From Cheiracanthium punctorium (Eukaryota; Arthropoda; Arachnida; Araneae; Cheiracanthiidae): DNA of 64,000 bases. Below are positions 45,300 to 57,799 of the stretch, piece after piece. The notes beneath the pieces were generated by a model. It did not search any database, had not been told where the DNA came from, and was given only the letters and a program-made list of their open reading frames with translations. The stretch is from assembly GCA_038373885.1 (NCBI GenBank), contig JAWZYV010019925.1:525001-589000 (forward strand), in the 5' to 3' direction. Made by a program: the position numbers and the translations under genes. How positions within the stretch are numbered: the stretch's first letter is position 1; every line of letters begins with the position of its first letter.

Positions 45300-46255
45300 G
45301 ATGAATTATGGATTATTAAATTAATATTTTGAAAAATTATAAATAGCAACCTAGCCAGATTTCGGTGGAAATAGATGCAGAGGGTAATTTTACATGGCTG
45401 TGCTAAATTTCAAATTTTTACCTTCAGTAGTTTAATTGATATTAAATAAAATGTGTTATTTTCGCGAGTTAAAGGACCACATATTATTTTAATAAATGAC
45501 TTTTTTTTTTCCTTAATTGCGTAAAATAAACGTAAATTAGATTTCTTTTGCACAAAAATAGTAAAAGTTAGCAGTATTAAAAAATAGAAAATTTTGAAGC
45601 AAATAAATTGGAGGTTTGTACAGTTTGATGGTGATTCTATAAAGCGTCTATTGTTGCTTCTGCTACTATTTCTCTCGGGAAAAAAAATATTTTCCATGTA
45701 TAGAATTAGATGAAGTAGATATATGTCTTTCAATACAACATCCTATTTCTGAAAAACTAACATCCTCATCATTCTAGGCATGAACTTGACCTTTTTAAAT
45801 ATCTGAAGCATCAGGTCTTTAGACTTCCCCATATTTATCAACATTCAAAATCACATTTTTCTGTCTAAATTTTAATCTGACTATAAATTAAAATACTGCC
45901 AAAAGTCATAAAAATATTGCACACTACAAACAATAATATTAAATGAAGAAAGTGAAATAAAAAACACAGTGACAATATTGGGTCAGCAAAAAAGTAATTG
46001 CATTTTTTACATGAAATTCAAACAATAAATTTTCAATCATGAAACCATTCTTCATGTTCCAGTGACCGTATCTGAGTAACTTTCAAGCTTATAGTCAGAA
46101 AAGTAGAGAATAGAAATAAAATAAATAAAAACTTTGTGAAAAAACACACATAAAAATTTACTTATAACAGGAAACACTACCAGTATTTTGAGTGTTTTTT
46201 CCGTACCAGACAACAAATTCTCACTCCTGTCTAAGAGAACCTTCAACTTTTTTCA
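45300..46255 (-). mobile_element. Internal part of a Tc1-like element, minus-strand copy
   Basis: The reverse complement matches 52560-53412 over nearly its whole length, e.g. 'gacagaaaaatgtgattttgaat', 'ggggaagtctaaagacct' and 'aaaataacacattttattta'. The minus frame starts MGKSKD, a Tc1-type helix-turn-helix start, and stops soon after. The copy at 46118-46195 carries an extra segment homologous to one arm of the 44.8-45.1 kb foldback. Terminal repeats were not found here. Confidence 0.8.
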
Positions 46256-47098
46256 AACTGATAGACATAACAGTTCAGTTTTCAAAAAATATTAAATATG
46301 GTGTTCCAAAATAAGAACATTGGCATGTAAAAGGTTAAATTTGCAGCTAAAACTCATCTGTGCTCCAATTGTGTTTCATTGATTCACACAATCACAAAAC
46401 TATAATAGGTGAGAATTTTGGTTGTCTGATCAATTTGTGTGATTCCCCAAATCAAAATTAATTTAATTGATTTGGTGCAAATTCTGCCAATATATCTATT
46501 AAAAAAACTAAAAGGTGAATGAGGAACCCATTCTAATAATAACTGTGTGTAAGTTAGAAAACTACTACTTATAAAAATGGCATCCCTCTCCCCATTCTCT
46601 TAGTAAATTACACCAAGCCTTAAACTGGGCACACCTCAACTTTATTCTTTCATAAAAATAAAATCATATATCTGTTGTCATTCGTAAGTCCTTTTTACCT
46701 AAAAAAAATCATTTATTCTCTCTCTCTCTTTTTTTCATGCAAATGATGTTTTAATTAAATATGTCAATATAAATAAATGAGTAACATTTTGTCCATCTTG
46801 TGGATTCAAAATCCTAAATTAGCTTATACAGTTGAAAATCTCCAAAAATGGCAACTATGATGCCTGTTTTTCAGTGTTCTATAAATATCATCTGCACTAA
46901 TATCAGTTTTGAAATTTAAGTCAGCAAAATGACATCTCTAAATTGTTTGCTGATTCTTTTAAGTTATTCACATGTTTACAAATGTTTACCTCTGAAAAAT
47001 TGCTAGAAAGCATGTTTTAAAGTTACAAACCCATCCACTGACAAACGTTGTTTACTCTCTGACTTTATTATATGGGATTCTGCACCTTTAATCATATG
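46256..47098. other. Intron sequence, unassigned
   Basis: AT-rich; no gene or element recognised. Confidence 0.4.
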
Positions 47099-47106
47099 GA
47101 TGTAAT

Positions 47107-47631
47107 CAGAGTTGGGCAAAATACACCGAAAATGTATTTTCGATACAAAATACATAATACACTGATTCAAACACTAAAATACAAAATGCATGTATTTTCA
47201 AAATTCATACAAAGTGCAAAATATATGCAAAATTTTTATAGGATTTGAATTAAGAAGAAACTAAATTTTCCACTGAAGGCCCCAACTTATTTTATTTAAA
47301 TAGTACATTTTAACAAGAATAACAAAAGTAATCTTAATAGTTGTGTTAAGGAAAAGGTGCTTTTTGTTTTTTAAGACTATCCTAACACTTCAGCTACGAT
47401 ACCACGTGTAATTCTGGTGCACTCATAAATTAACCCGAGAAGGGTGGAAAAGTGAAAATCAGCAATTTTATGATTTTCATTTGCACATGTTGAGAAATTT
47501 GTGGTGTTACAATTAATTTAATGGCAGAATACAAAATTAATTTTTGTTATTTTGAAAATACAAAATACTTTGAAAATGTGTTTTAAAATGCATTCTCAAA
47601 ATACATGTATTAGCAATACTGTCCAACTCTG
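47107..47631. mobile_element. hAT-type MITE, 8-bp TSD with one mismatch
   Basis: Ends CAGAGTTGGGCAAAATAC and, on the other strand, CAGAGTTGGACAGTATTG. Flanks GATGTAAT (47099-47106) and GGTGTAAT (47632-47639). Subterminal 'aaaatacattttc' repeats on both sides. 525 bp with no ORF. It ends only 85 bp before METTL17 exon g. Confidence 0.87.
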
Positions 47632-47716
47632 GGTGTAATATCATATTTAATAATGCATAATTTTGTTTGATATTTTATTTAATACATAATTATGTTTGAT
47701 CTTATTTCTTATACAG

Positions 47717-47824
47717 GTAAAATATGATTTAGTTGTAAGTGCCTTTTCATTACAAGAACTTCAAAGTGTTGTAGAAAGGTTAAAAGTTATTGATACATTG
47801 TGGAGGAAAACCAAAGACTACTTG
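47717..47824 (+). CDS. METTL17: METTL17 exon g
   Basis: Acceptor tacag, donor gtaggt, 36 codons in phase 0. It encodes KYDLVVSAFSLQELQS and then VIDTLWRKTKDYL, equal in layout to human FDVVVSAFSLSELPS...VVQTLWRKTGHFL. This is the methyltransferase core after the SAM site. Confidence 0.96.
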
Positions 47825-48919
47825 GTAGGTGTTCTTATTTAAATATTTTTCTTTCAGTTCATTTTTTTAAATGATTAAAATTAAAAAAGAAAAGCATTAC
47901 TGTGAAACTTCTTTACATTTAATTTCTAATATTAGCATATAAAAATCCTTTACAACTAATTCATTGGGGTAATTTTTTAACACAGTTGTATGTTTCAAAT
48001 TTAAAACATGGTCTTTTAGTGATGCCAATATAAAACTAAAAGTAAATAATAATAATAATAATAATAAAAGAAATAAAAGAAATTTAAAAGTAAAGTAAAA
48101 AAGAATAGAACCGCCTCCAAAAAAGGAACATCATAAGATTTAAAATATGGAAAACCTAGTATAGCTTTATCACATATTTTCTTAACAACCCCATCTCACC
48201 TATCAAATCATCACTTAGAATTCAATAATATAGAAAAATTAGCAAATTATAAAAATAGTAATTATTATTATTATCACGTGGAAATTCAATCAACTGATGA
48301 TGCAGTCTACAATATCCCCTATGTGCCAAAAGACAAGGGGTAGAGCAACTTATTTTGGCAGAATAAGAAGGAAGTCATTTCAAACTGATGATGGCCATGT
48401 ATTGTGACTGAAAGTTACTTTTGTGAACTGATTTTAGAAATGGTGTGTGATTGTCTTTTATTTTACCGTGGATTATATCTGTATCATTTGCATGTTTTTA
48501 CTCATACATGTTAGTCACATAGTCATAAGAGTTAAGTAACTGTGTTTTTGTACTATTTTTTCATCCATGTTTAATATTATACTTAAAAAAAGAAAAAGTG
48601 ATATTGTCTGGGTTTTACCTCTCTCATTTGTGCTCATATTAGCTCACCTTTCATGTAGCACATGGTCCTCATAGTTGAATTTATTTTAAGAGTTGATTTA
48701 GTTAAATTCAGTAAGTCATTTGTAAAATCCTGTTCTATAAAAGGTAACCAGATTTTTGAACATGGAATTGGGGACGTTTTATAATTAATGAATAATTAAC
48801 AGTAATCTAATTAAAAACAATGTAATAATTAAAAATCATCCCCAGTTGATTTTTTACATTTTGGGGACAAATTGGAGAAAAAAAAAATCTTGTAGATGTT
48901 TGGTCCTTTTAGTTATTTA
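47825..48919. other. Intron sequence, unassigned
   Basis: Holds an (AAT)n microsatellite at about 48047-48067. No other feature recognised. Confidence 0.4.
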
Positions 48920-51323
48920 CTAGCTGCGTGCCCGTTCTTCTTACGGTAGGAAACGAAAATTTTCCTTACATGTGTAATTCGAATTTATTCGTGATGTGGA
49001 ATTTAAAAAAAAAAAAAGAGCAAAATTATTTGACTCTTGATGTAAAGTTTGCGTCATGAGTACTAACCTGGCATCATTGCAGTATAATGACTCAAGAAAC
49101 TACGTCAGTGTCATTCACTATCAAAAAAGTGGAAAGCTTAATGGTTTGAAGAGAACTCCTGGCTTTCAAAATGTCTTATTTCTACATCATACTGTTTTTT
49201 AGACTCAAGTTGTAGCATTAAATACCTAAGACACTGCATGAAATGGACAACTATTTATTTCTTTCCGAACATGTACCATATAAGGAAAGTATTGTAATCA
49301 TGAAAAAATTCGACTTGAATTTTTTCACGAGATTTTGGTGTATTTACACGTTTTGAGTTCTTCTGAATTCATTTATGCTGTTTTCAATTTTTTGAGATGT
49401 TTTTTAAATAGCTGCTTACCCACTCTTCATACGGGAAGAAGAGAATAATTTGCTACTAAAATCATATCTGCATGTGACAAAACAGAATTTCATTTTTTTT
49501 AAAGTTCAAGTAATATCCTCTGTTGAAATTACTGTGTGATATATTAATGCAAATTAGAATTACTTTTCGTTTAATTGGTTGTAAGACAACCGTTGAAAAA
49601 GGATAAACACTTTTAATTTCATGAAATATTTATTAACGTGGTATATTGTGATTTATTCATATTATCCTTACAAATCTACTAATACTACCTATTACATATA
49701 TCAACACAATCTATCTTCGCTTCTTCTTCTTCAAGGCTCGATTAAAAGAAACAGCTTAGATTATTTGGCCCCAATGGGATCTTTTGATTCTATGGTGATT
49801 CTTTCCAATTTACGCATTAGCATAAATAATAATCATTTCACATAATGGTTGCCATTAAGGAAACTTGCCATATATATTTAATTTATGCATAGTTTTATAA
49901 GATTGGCATATTTAGCGCCGCAAACCATTTCATCTTACCGTGGGGAGAAAATATCCAAGGGGTGCCATTTTAAATATCCATGTAACTAATATAGCGATAT
50001 CTTTTATATCCTCCATAGTCCTCTCTCCTGAAAAGCATCAAACTGTGTAATCTCAAGGAGCTATACTTATTCCCACTTTAATTGTGACAGGGCGTTAGAG
50101 TTGCAGAGTTTACAAATTTTGTGCATTTTTTAAATTTATGACGTCACTGTTTGACTGCCGTAAAGGATGCCCCGGTTGGTTGAGGGAGTTAATTTCGATA
50201 TTTCGCATAGTAGTTTTCAAACGGTATCATTAAAACTTTGCATTATGTAGGACCTTTATGGAGGAACATAATTCAACCTTAAAATAAAACTATACTCGCA
50301 ACCTGCATGCATATGTTAGGCAATGCCTGCACCATAATTAAATGCCAAAAATAAAAATAGTAAATAGAAAAAATTTAATATATCGCGCTTTGAAACGAAC
50401 TTTGTAACTTTTAAAATGAACATTTTCAGCACCCGTGAACACATTTCAATTTTTAAATAAGCACCGGATTAAAATACCACTTCTAATAATAATAATCGTG
50501 AATTTCTTAGTTTATTTCTACGATAAATTTTAATCAAAATATCGTCTCCCTGTGTTGAAAATAGATCTGGAATAAATGAGTTAAAATTATGGTGTAATTT
50601 TTACGTATCTTAAAGTAACTGACGTCATCGATCCTCACTTGTGAATTGAAATTTAGATATCCCATTTAAAAACTCTATTGGTTAGAAAAAACCCTTTTTT
50701 CTAATCCTTTTCTGGCAACAACCCAACATAAATTCTCGTGCCATGATCGCAATGTAATAAACGGCGTAAGATCGCGTTGATGCTATTAAATTCTAAACAT
50801 TAGGCTGCATTAAAATTCGTAAAAAATCATCTAATTTACAGAATTTTTTCGTTTTTATTTTAAAAGAGGGAGAAAATAATTTTTCATGATTTGTCAAAAT
50901 ATCAAAAAGTTATGACGGATAGAATTCAAGATGCGACAGTTTTAAAATTATTTTATGAAAAAATTCGCCAAAGCAGATGCTTAGTAAAAAAATTACTAAA
51001 AATCAGTAAATCATGTTACGTATTCAGAACAAACTGTTTTTAAAAGAAAATGTTCTCCTCTATCCGATGATACAAATGCCGTTTTGCTGCAAGCGTAATT
51101 TCTGCCATTATTACGAATTAGGTGAGAAAAAATGCCAAAAATTGCATAAAACATAAAATAAAAAAAATTCTGGGTCGAATTTTGAAAAAATCGCTTCGAG
51201 GTGCACAACTACATAGTTACATCTTCCCGAGTACCAAATTTGGTGTTTCTAGGTGTAGCCGTTTGTCCGTAACACTGCCGACAAACACACACACACACAG
51301 ACACCTTTTATAATAAGTAAAGA
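48920..51323 (-). mobile_element. Non-autonomous Helitron, minus strand
   Basis: On the minus strand the 5' end is TCTTTACTTATTATAAAAGG followed by a GTGTGTG run (51323 downward). The 3' end is CTAG at 48923-48920, preceded by a short hairpin CCGTaagaagaACGG. The insertion is between A and T. No Rep/helicase frame is present. A second 3'-end-like sequence (rc 'cccgtatgaagagtgggtaa', ending 'gcagcta') lies at about 49411-49436, so the element may carry two termini in tandem. Confidence 0.9.
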
Positions 51324-51838
51324 TAAATAAGTTTGAATAACTTCACAAGTACCATTTAATAAACATTCTCAAAACTGTGAAAATGTAAAGGCAGTCAATG
51401 AGGAAACAGCTCTCAGTAATATAATATCACAAAATCTATAAAAAAAAAAAATATATCTTTATGAATCGGTGCAGTAGATGTTAAATAATGCTTAAACCTG
51501 TTGGCATGCATGTCAAACAATTGTCATTATTTAGCAATCCATGAGAATGACTCACAGTGTTGTGATCCTTGTTGAATGTGTGTGCTTACAAAATCCAAAG
51601 AAGGCCTGGTCAAAAAATCATGCAACTATGGCTCTGACTGCAGCTTAACAAATTATTTCACTCTAACTCCAACTATGCAAACTCTGATTTCGACCATATG
51701 CACATAGAAAAGAAAAAAAAAAATCTTGTATGTCACAGGTAGCTGCTACAAATGTTTGGCTTTTGTCAAGTTGACCATTTTATTTGAATAGTTGACCATT
51801 TATACATTTTGAATAGTTGACCATTTTATTTATTTCAG
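51324..51838. other. Intron sequence before exon h
   Basis: Just before the acceptor, 'agttgaccatttta' occurs three times in 51770-51832 as a small tandem repeat. No gene recognised. Confidence 0.5.
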
Positions 51839-51907
51839 GTTATTATTGAACTTGGAACTGTAGCTGGTTTTTCTTGTGTGCTAGATGCAAGAGATTATGT
51901 ATTAAAG
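51839..51907 (+). CDS. METTL17: METTL17 exon h
   Basis: Acceptor tttcag, donor gtaaaa, 23 codons: VIIELGTVAGFSCVLDARDY and VLK. Human has [22 protein letters not shown]. The usual ENGT is ELGT here. A Tc1 element starts only 45 bp after the donor. Confidence 0.94.
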
Positions 51908-51952
51908 GTAAAATATAATACATATTTTTTTATAAAATTATCTTTTGATGTA

Positions 51953-53854
51953 CAGCTGTGGAAAAAAAAAGTCCCACTTGCTCTTTATTTCGCCGTCGTT
52001 CATCGTACAGTAAAGTTATATATACCAATACCATTTGTTTGCAAATAACTTGTACTTTCATTTACTATTAATTTAATTTGCATCAGGGGTCGTCTTCATA
52101 TTTAATTCTGCACCAACTTCATTTTTCTCAATGGCAACCCCATATTTTGACTTTATTAAACGAAAGAAAACCTTCAAATTACCCTAAATATAAATTTTCA
52201 CCAATTTTCTACGATAATTTCCGGAGATATTGCAAATTAATTTTTGCACGTTTTTAAGGGACTTTCTGCAAATTGAAAAATGCTATTTTTTAGGTTCCGA
52301 ACTTTTAGCCTTTCATTAATTTCGCTCGCGAGAATTAAAAGAAATTAATATTATTTTCAAGGAAAATATTGTTTCCATCTCTCTTAAAGTTTTTGTACTG
52401 AGAATATCAAAGGTAGAATAGAATATTTAGTCTGTGGTCCAAATGACCCGTGAGTTCATAACTTCCTTGGTTCCTACACATGATTTAAGGGGAAAATGCA
52501 AAATGACTGCTCACGATTTTGAAAATCTTTGTAATTTTGAAATTGTTATTGAGTATTTCCGTTGATGGTTCTCTTAGATAGGTGAAATGCTGGCAGGAGT
52601 TAGAGGCTGTTCTCTGCTCTTCTGACTACAAGCTTGAATATTACTCAGCTATGGTCGAACTTGAAGAATGGTTTCATGATTGAAAATTTATTTGTTTGAA
52701 TTTCCTGTAAAAAACGCAATTACTTTTTTGCCGACCCAATATTATCACTGTGTTTGTTATTTCACTTTCTTCATTTAATACTATCGTCTGCAATGTGCAA
52801 TATTCTTAAGACTTTTGGCGGTATTTTAATTTATAGTTAGATGAAATAATTTAGACAGAAAAATGTGATTTTGAATGTTTGATAAAGTATGGGGAAGTCC
52901 AAAGACCTAATGTTTCCGATATTAAAAAAGGTCACATTCACGCCTGGAAAGTTGAGGATGTTAGTTTTTCAGAAATAGGACGTTGTATTAGAAGACATAC
53001 ATCTACTGCATCTAATTCTATAGCTGGAAAATATTTTATTTTGGGGAATATGGTAGCGGATGCAACAATACACGCTTTATAGAATCCCTATCAAACTGTA
53101 AAAACCTCTAATTTATTTGCTTCAAAATTTGATATTTTTAATACTGGTATCTTTTACTGTGTTTTTGCACAAAATAAATCTATTTTACGTTTATTTTATG
53201 CAATTTTCAAACAATTTTCACTTAATAAATTTATATATGGTCCCTTAACTCATGAAAATAACACATTTTATTTAATATTAATTAAACTACTGAACGTAAA
53301 AATTTGAAATTTTGCACAGCCATGTAATATTAATTTCTGCATTTATTTCCATCGAAATTTGGCTAGGTCGCTATTCATATTTTTTTTTAAATATTAATTT
53401 AATAATTCATAATTCATATTAATAATTTATTAAAAATCATAATAATAAATTATGTTTGGGTCGTTTAGTTCTAATAGTACTAATAAAAATCGGCTTCTTA
53501 CTACCAATATTATATGAGATATGAATTGAAGTATGAAAAAATATTTTAACATAGGGGGAGGGGGATTTTGGGTGCTCATAACTCACTCATTTTCTGTCCA
53601 AATTTATTAAAAATTGGTGTCCGGGTTTAAAATGAGCTAAATTTTTGAAATATAAATTGAAATCTAGGGGTTGCTATTGAAAAAAAAAAAAGTTGGTGCG
53701 AATTTTAATATGTAGATGGCCCTTATGCAATTTTTATGCATAGCAAATTAAAGTGTACATCAATCGTAAACGATCGGTATCTGTAACTTTGCTGTGCGAC
53801 GAACAACTGCCGAAAAAAGTACAAGTGGGACTTTTTTTTTTTTTTCCGCAGCTG
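51953..53854 (+). mobile_element. Tc1-like transposon with long TIRs
   Basis: TA flanks both ends. Terminal sequences are CAGCTGTGGAAAAAAAAAGT and, on the other strand, CAGCTGCGGAAAAAAAAAAA, then GTCCCACTTG. The inverted repeats stay recognisable for about 200 bp ('gttcatcg/gttcgtcg', 'cagtaaagtta/cagcaaagtta', 'caccaact', 'tcaatggcaacccc'). About 1.9 kb. The second copy of its interior is at 45300-46255. Confidence 0.87.
52879..53085 (+). pseudogene. Tc1-type transposase N-terminus
   Basis: The frame encodes KYGEVQRPNVSDIKKGHIHA, WKVEDVSFSEIGRCIRRHTS, TASNSIA, the first helix-turn-helix of a Tc1-type transposase (compare LSxxDRGxIVALxxxGxSxxEIARxxGRSxSTV). It then stops. The catalytic DDE domain is absent, so the element is a non-autonomous or internally deleted copy. 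Confidence 0.65.
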
Positions 53855-54058
53855 TACATAACACTTGTTATATGTAATATAACTTCACAGTGTCTTCCTT
53901 AACACCTCAACTCAAATGAAATGTTCTAATCAATGGCACAGCCAAGTACAAAACTTTAGTATGTACAAGCGAAGGCTAGATTAATGTAATCATTATCAAA
54001 TAATTTATGTCATTGTCAATAATTTATATTGATACTATAGTCAAAATATAATTTGTAT

Positions 54059-55380
54059 ACAGGGTATTCAGTGCTGATGTTGTCCAATGACTATTCCCTA
54101 AACCGTTAGTCAGAGACACATAGTTTCAATTGCAAAAATGCTTTAAATTGTATAATCTATTATATCAGAAACAGTTGAAGTCAATAAATAAATTCCTGTA
54201 AAATTTACGAAATTAAAATTTTTATACGGTCCCCCGGTCCTATCAGCTATATTTAGAAAAATTTTCTGTATGCAATTTCATGCACAATAAAAAAAATGTC
54301 ATCCTTATACAACCAAAATTCACAGAGTTATGAAGCAACAAACATTGTGACTTAAGTCACTTTTCCACACTAAAAAATGTCCCGTTACCATGAACCGTTA
54401 GGGGACTGTATAAATATTGAAATTTTAAATTATAGATTTTAATTTTTCTGTCATAATGCGGAATAAAAAGAAAAACTATTTTTAGAATACTAATCTATTA
54501 GCAGAAGGTTATAGAGACGCTATAGAAAAATTTATCCGTCTTTCGAAAATCTTTTCTCTAAATGAAGTAGCAGAATTTTAGTAAGTTGTGTGAATGAAAA
54601 AAATATTTTGTTGAAACAATGAGAAATTTATTAAAAAGATAAAGCATCTAAACTTTTAACAAATTTTTGAGTGTATTTGAATAAATTGAAATGAAATATC
54701 ATGTTTAAGGTAAAATGGTTGGCAAATAACAATTGCTTGAGATTTAGTTTTCCTGATGATATGGCAACAGACGATAAACATTAAATTTTAATATTTTACT
54801 GGAGTTCAAAAACTGTTGTTTAAATTACTTTGTTAGTGCTTGTCTAAAGTTCATGATGTTTGAATTCGTAGCTTATTGAGTATAAAAAACAAAAGATGAT
54901 GTTTAATACTAATGAATACACTGAAATGGTGTTACTTTACGGAGAATTTCATCGGAATAAGCGAGAGGCTGCAAATCAATATGCTATAAAATTTCCGAAT
55001 GACAATCACCCATCTGCTAGTACAATATCAAACGTAGTGACACTTTTAAGAGAAACTGGAAACCGGTAGCATTGTAAATTATAAAAGATTAAGAAGCATC
55101 ATGGATTTAACAAAGCACGTGCCTGTGGAAGATGTCCTAGGATATGCTCGCACTCATCCACAGTCTAGTGTAAGAAGCCTTAGCAAAGTATGTGGTTATT
55201 CTAAATCGCAAGTATGGAATATTTTAAGTGCATATGGTGCATATCCATATCGCTCCGTTTTGGTACAAGATTTATTGCCTGGAGACAAAGAGCTTAGATT
55301 TGATTTCTGCAATTTCATTTTGAATAAGCAAAATGATAATGTGGTGTCCGTTAGTGACATCATGTTTATGCTATAACTTG
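54059..55380 (+). mobile_element. Truncated mariner-like element
   Basis: A typical 5' end, TATACAGGGTATTCAGTGCT, is followed by ~800 bp of non-coding sequence and a broken transposase start. No matching right end was found; the copy is 3' truncated in or near the first catalytic Asp. Confidence 0.65.
54896..55376 (+). pseudogene. Mariner-like transposase, N-terminal half, frameshifted
   Basis: ATG at 54896: EYTEMVLLYGEFHRNKREAA, QYAIKFPNDNHPSASTISNV, VTLLRETGNR, stop. After a +1 shift the product continues VEDVLGYARTHPQSSVRSLS, KVCGYSKSQVWNIL, YPYRSVLVQDLLPGDKELRF, DFCNFIL. This is the double helix-turn-helix and linker of a transposase family with YPY..RVQ.LLP.D...R..FC. It ends at SDIMFML where ILFTDE is expected, so no catalytic triad remains. 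Confidence 0.75.
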
Positions 55381-55439
55381 ATAAAATTACTATGCCCACC
55401 TTTTATGCTCACTGTATATTATTAGTAAAAATTTTAAAT

Positions 55440-56283
55440 GAAACTTTCAATTCATCAAAAGATGAAAGCACACAAAGAGTTTGGGGTTCATAATACAGCA
55501 AAACCTCAAATCAAAAGAAGGTAATAGGTTAAAAATTTACATTCTCGTCCACTTCTGGAAAGTAAATTCATCAGACCAAAATTAATATACATTGATGATT
55601 AAGTGTTTTTTTTTTTCCCCACAGTAAATCTATTTTACCTTTATTTTGATTGTTAGAAAACACCTTTAATGCTCAAATAATGTAGAAAAGCTTAACCTGT
55701 CTAAAACGATAAACTGTCTATAATGATATTTCTTTTAAGTCCCTACAGTATTATTATACACAGGTTTCACTGTATTTTATGCAAAGTTATTATTTCTATA
55801 AACTTTAGATACTTTTGCACCAATTAATAGCAAAATTATTTATTGATGTAATCATTGTTTTCTCTTTTAATTTGTGCATAACCCCTGAAACCTGATCTAC
55901 TGATATGATTTTTTTTTACTCTTGTTGAGACATTGAAAAGTGGTTTAAATCAGCATTTATTTTTTTCATCTCAGGAACATTTAATTATGCTGAAATTATG
56001 TATATATCGCCTTATTAATGAATGGGCCACATTTTTCCAATTGTAAATGCATTTTTGAATGAGTCATATATATTTTTTCCCTTTAAATTTAATATGCTGA
56101 AAATTTTAAGACTTCATAAAATTTTATTTTTTTATGCAGTTTTGAATTTTTTTTCCTTTTTTTTAATAGTCATCTAAGATCAATATTTAAGAAATAAAAA
56201 CTGAGGTCAGTGTTTTTGAGATAATCTGTGAGTATGATCCATAATGTCTCATATAATATAAAATGTAATTTGTTTTATTTTAG
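55440..56283. other. Intron sequence with an isolated transposon end
   Basis: A pogo-like end on the minus strand (CAGTGAAACCTGTGTATAAT) ends near 55773, matching those at 41863 and 45166. Otherwise AT-rich and unassigned. Confidence 0.45.
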
Positions 56284-56346
56284 GTTGAAAATGATGATTC
56301 ACCAGAATTTGCCTCATATACTTCTGGAGCTCATGTAATTAGTCCT
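56284..56346 (+). CDS. METTL17: METTL17 exon i
   Basis: Acceptor ttttag, donor gtatgt, 21 codons ending GAHVISP. It aligns with the family's FVFAP stretch just before the first cluster cysteine, which is the first codon of the next exon. It lies in phase 0 between clear neighbours. Confidence 0.87.
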
Positions 56347-57558
56347 GTATGTAATGTTGCATTGCTCTGATATCCACATAAAATCCATCAATAGTTTTTA
56401 ATTTGAAGATATGTTTTAAGTATTTTTTTTAATTATCTAATAACAATCCTTTAGTTTTAAAATCTGTTTTTAAAGTGATAATTTGCAGTGTTTGAATATA
56501 TATCTGTTATTAGCTGTAAGATAACATGTCCTAACATTTACCTCCACACACAAGATTTAGTTAAATTTTCTTGGATTAAAGACTAATAAAATTCTAACAC
56601 AATATTTATGTAGTTGTTCTTCTGAAAATGTATAATTAAAAACTATGATTCTGATTCAAGTTTTAAATCTAATTAAAAATGAAATTTGCTATCTTATGCT
56701 CTTTAAACTTTTCTTAAGTTGCTTTCCCTAAAATTATAAGATTTCTTAAATTGTTTTAAACAGAAAACTGATTGCAGTGTAATATATATCTCACATAAAC
56801 AGAAAATATATAGCTTTCAATGTCACATTTTATGAAAGATATGTTATTTACAAGGTGTTTCAAGAGTTTTGCAATTATTTTATTTGACATTGTCTAAAAT
56901 AAATTATTAGAATATGCATTTTTATTTTTAAATAATTTTTTAGAAGATACTGTTGGAGTAATTCCTTCTAAACTTCCTTAGTGACTGTGATTTGTCTATA
57001 AATGTTCATAAGCATTCATTCTGGATTAATTTATTATGCTTAATTTACATATATACATTTAAGACAGAGGTTTTAAAAGTTTAGCCATGCTATTCATGCG
57101 AACATGCCTGTCTGTGATTACATCTGGTTCTTATCTCTAGTGAAACATACTGAAGTAAAACATACTCACACAGTGGCGCTGCAATCGCGCAGAAATTTTC
57201 TCTTCCAGGAGGAAAGTCACAAGATTCTACAGATACTGTTTATGAAAGAGTGTTAAAAGTCTCGTGCAACCTGGTTATTAAAATTTAAAACTTGTACTAC
57301 ATTTTTCTTACAAAAACTGTGATCTTTTTCTGATAGCAAGGTCCTTTATCTTTTTATATAAACCCTAAGTTTCTTCAGAAGCATTTATTGAAAAGCTTTT
57401 TTTTTTTTAATTTAAATGATGTGAAATTGTAACTTTTGCAAATCCCAAAATTTAAACCTTTATAAAAACTTACATTTTCTCAGAATTGGTATACAAAAAT
57501 GCATAATTAAAAAGCATTTAATTTTATAATTATAATTTATCTATTTATTTTTTAACAG
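56347..57558. other. Intron sequence, unassigned
   Basis: AT-rich, no feature recognised apart from short homopolymers. Confidence 0.4.
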
Positions 57559-57651
57559 TGTCCACATGATTTTCCATGTCCCAAATTTATGGAAAAAAAG
57601 AACAGTTCCTGTGGCTTTACTGTTCCATATCATCCATTATATCCACGAAAT
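57559..57651 (+). CDS. METTL17: METTL17 exon j, three Fe-S cysteines
   Basis: Acceptor aacag, donor gtaagc, 31 codons. It opens with CPHDFPCPK (human CPHELPCPQ), then has a third Cys in SSCGFTVPYHPLYPRN (human ACSFSQAYHP). These are three of the four cysteines that family work assigns to the 4Fe-4S cluster. The loop between the second and third Cys is ten residues here and seven in human. Confidence 0.95.
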
Positions 57652-57799
57652 GTAAGCATTGTTATTTTTATTTTATTTTAATTTATTATTTCCTTCTTCA
57701 TAATAAAGGAAGTATTGTAATCACAAAAATTTTGAAAAAAAATAGGGAAGTGTGTGCATTTATTTTTTGTTACTTTTCTTCGTTGTATCAATGATAATA

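Noticed and set aside
49621..49845. 74-codon plus-strand ORF
   Set aside because: Lies inside the non-autonomous Helitron, tyrosine/serine-rich and without recognised similarity.
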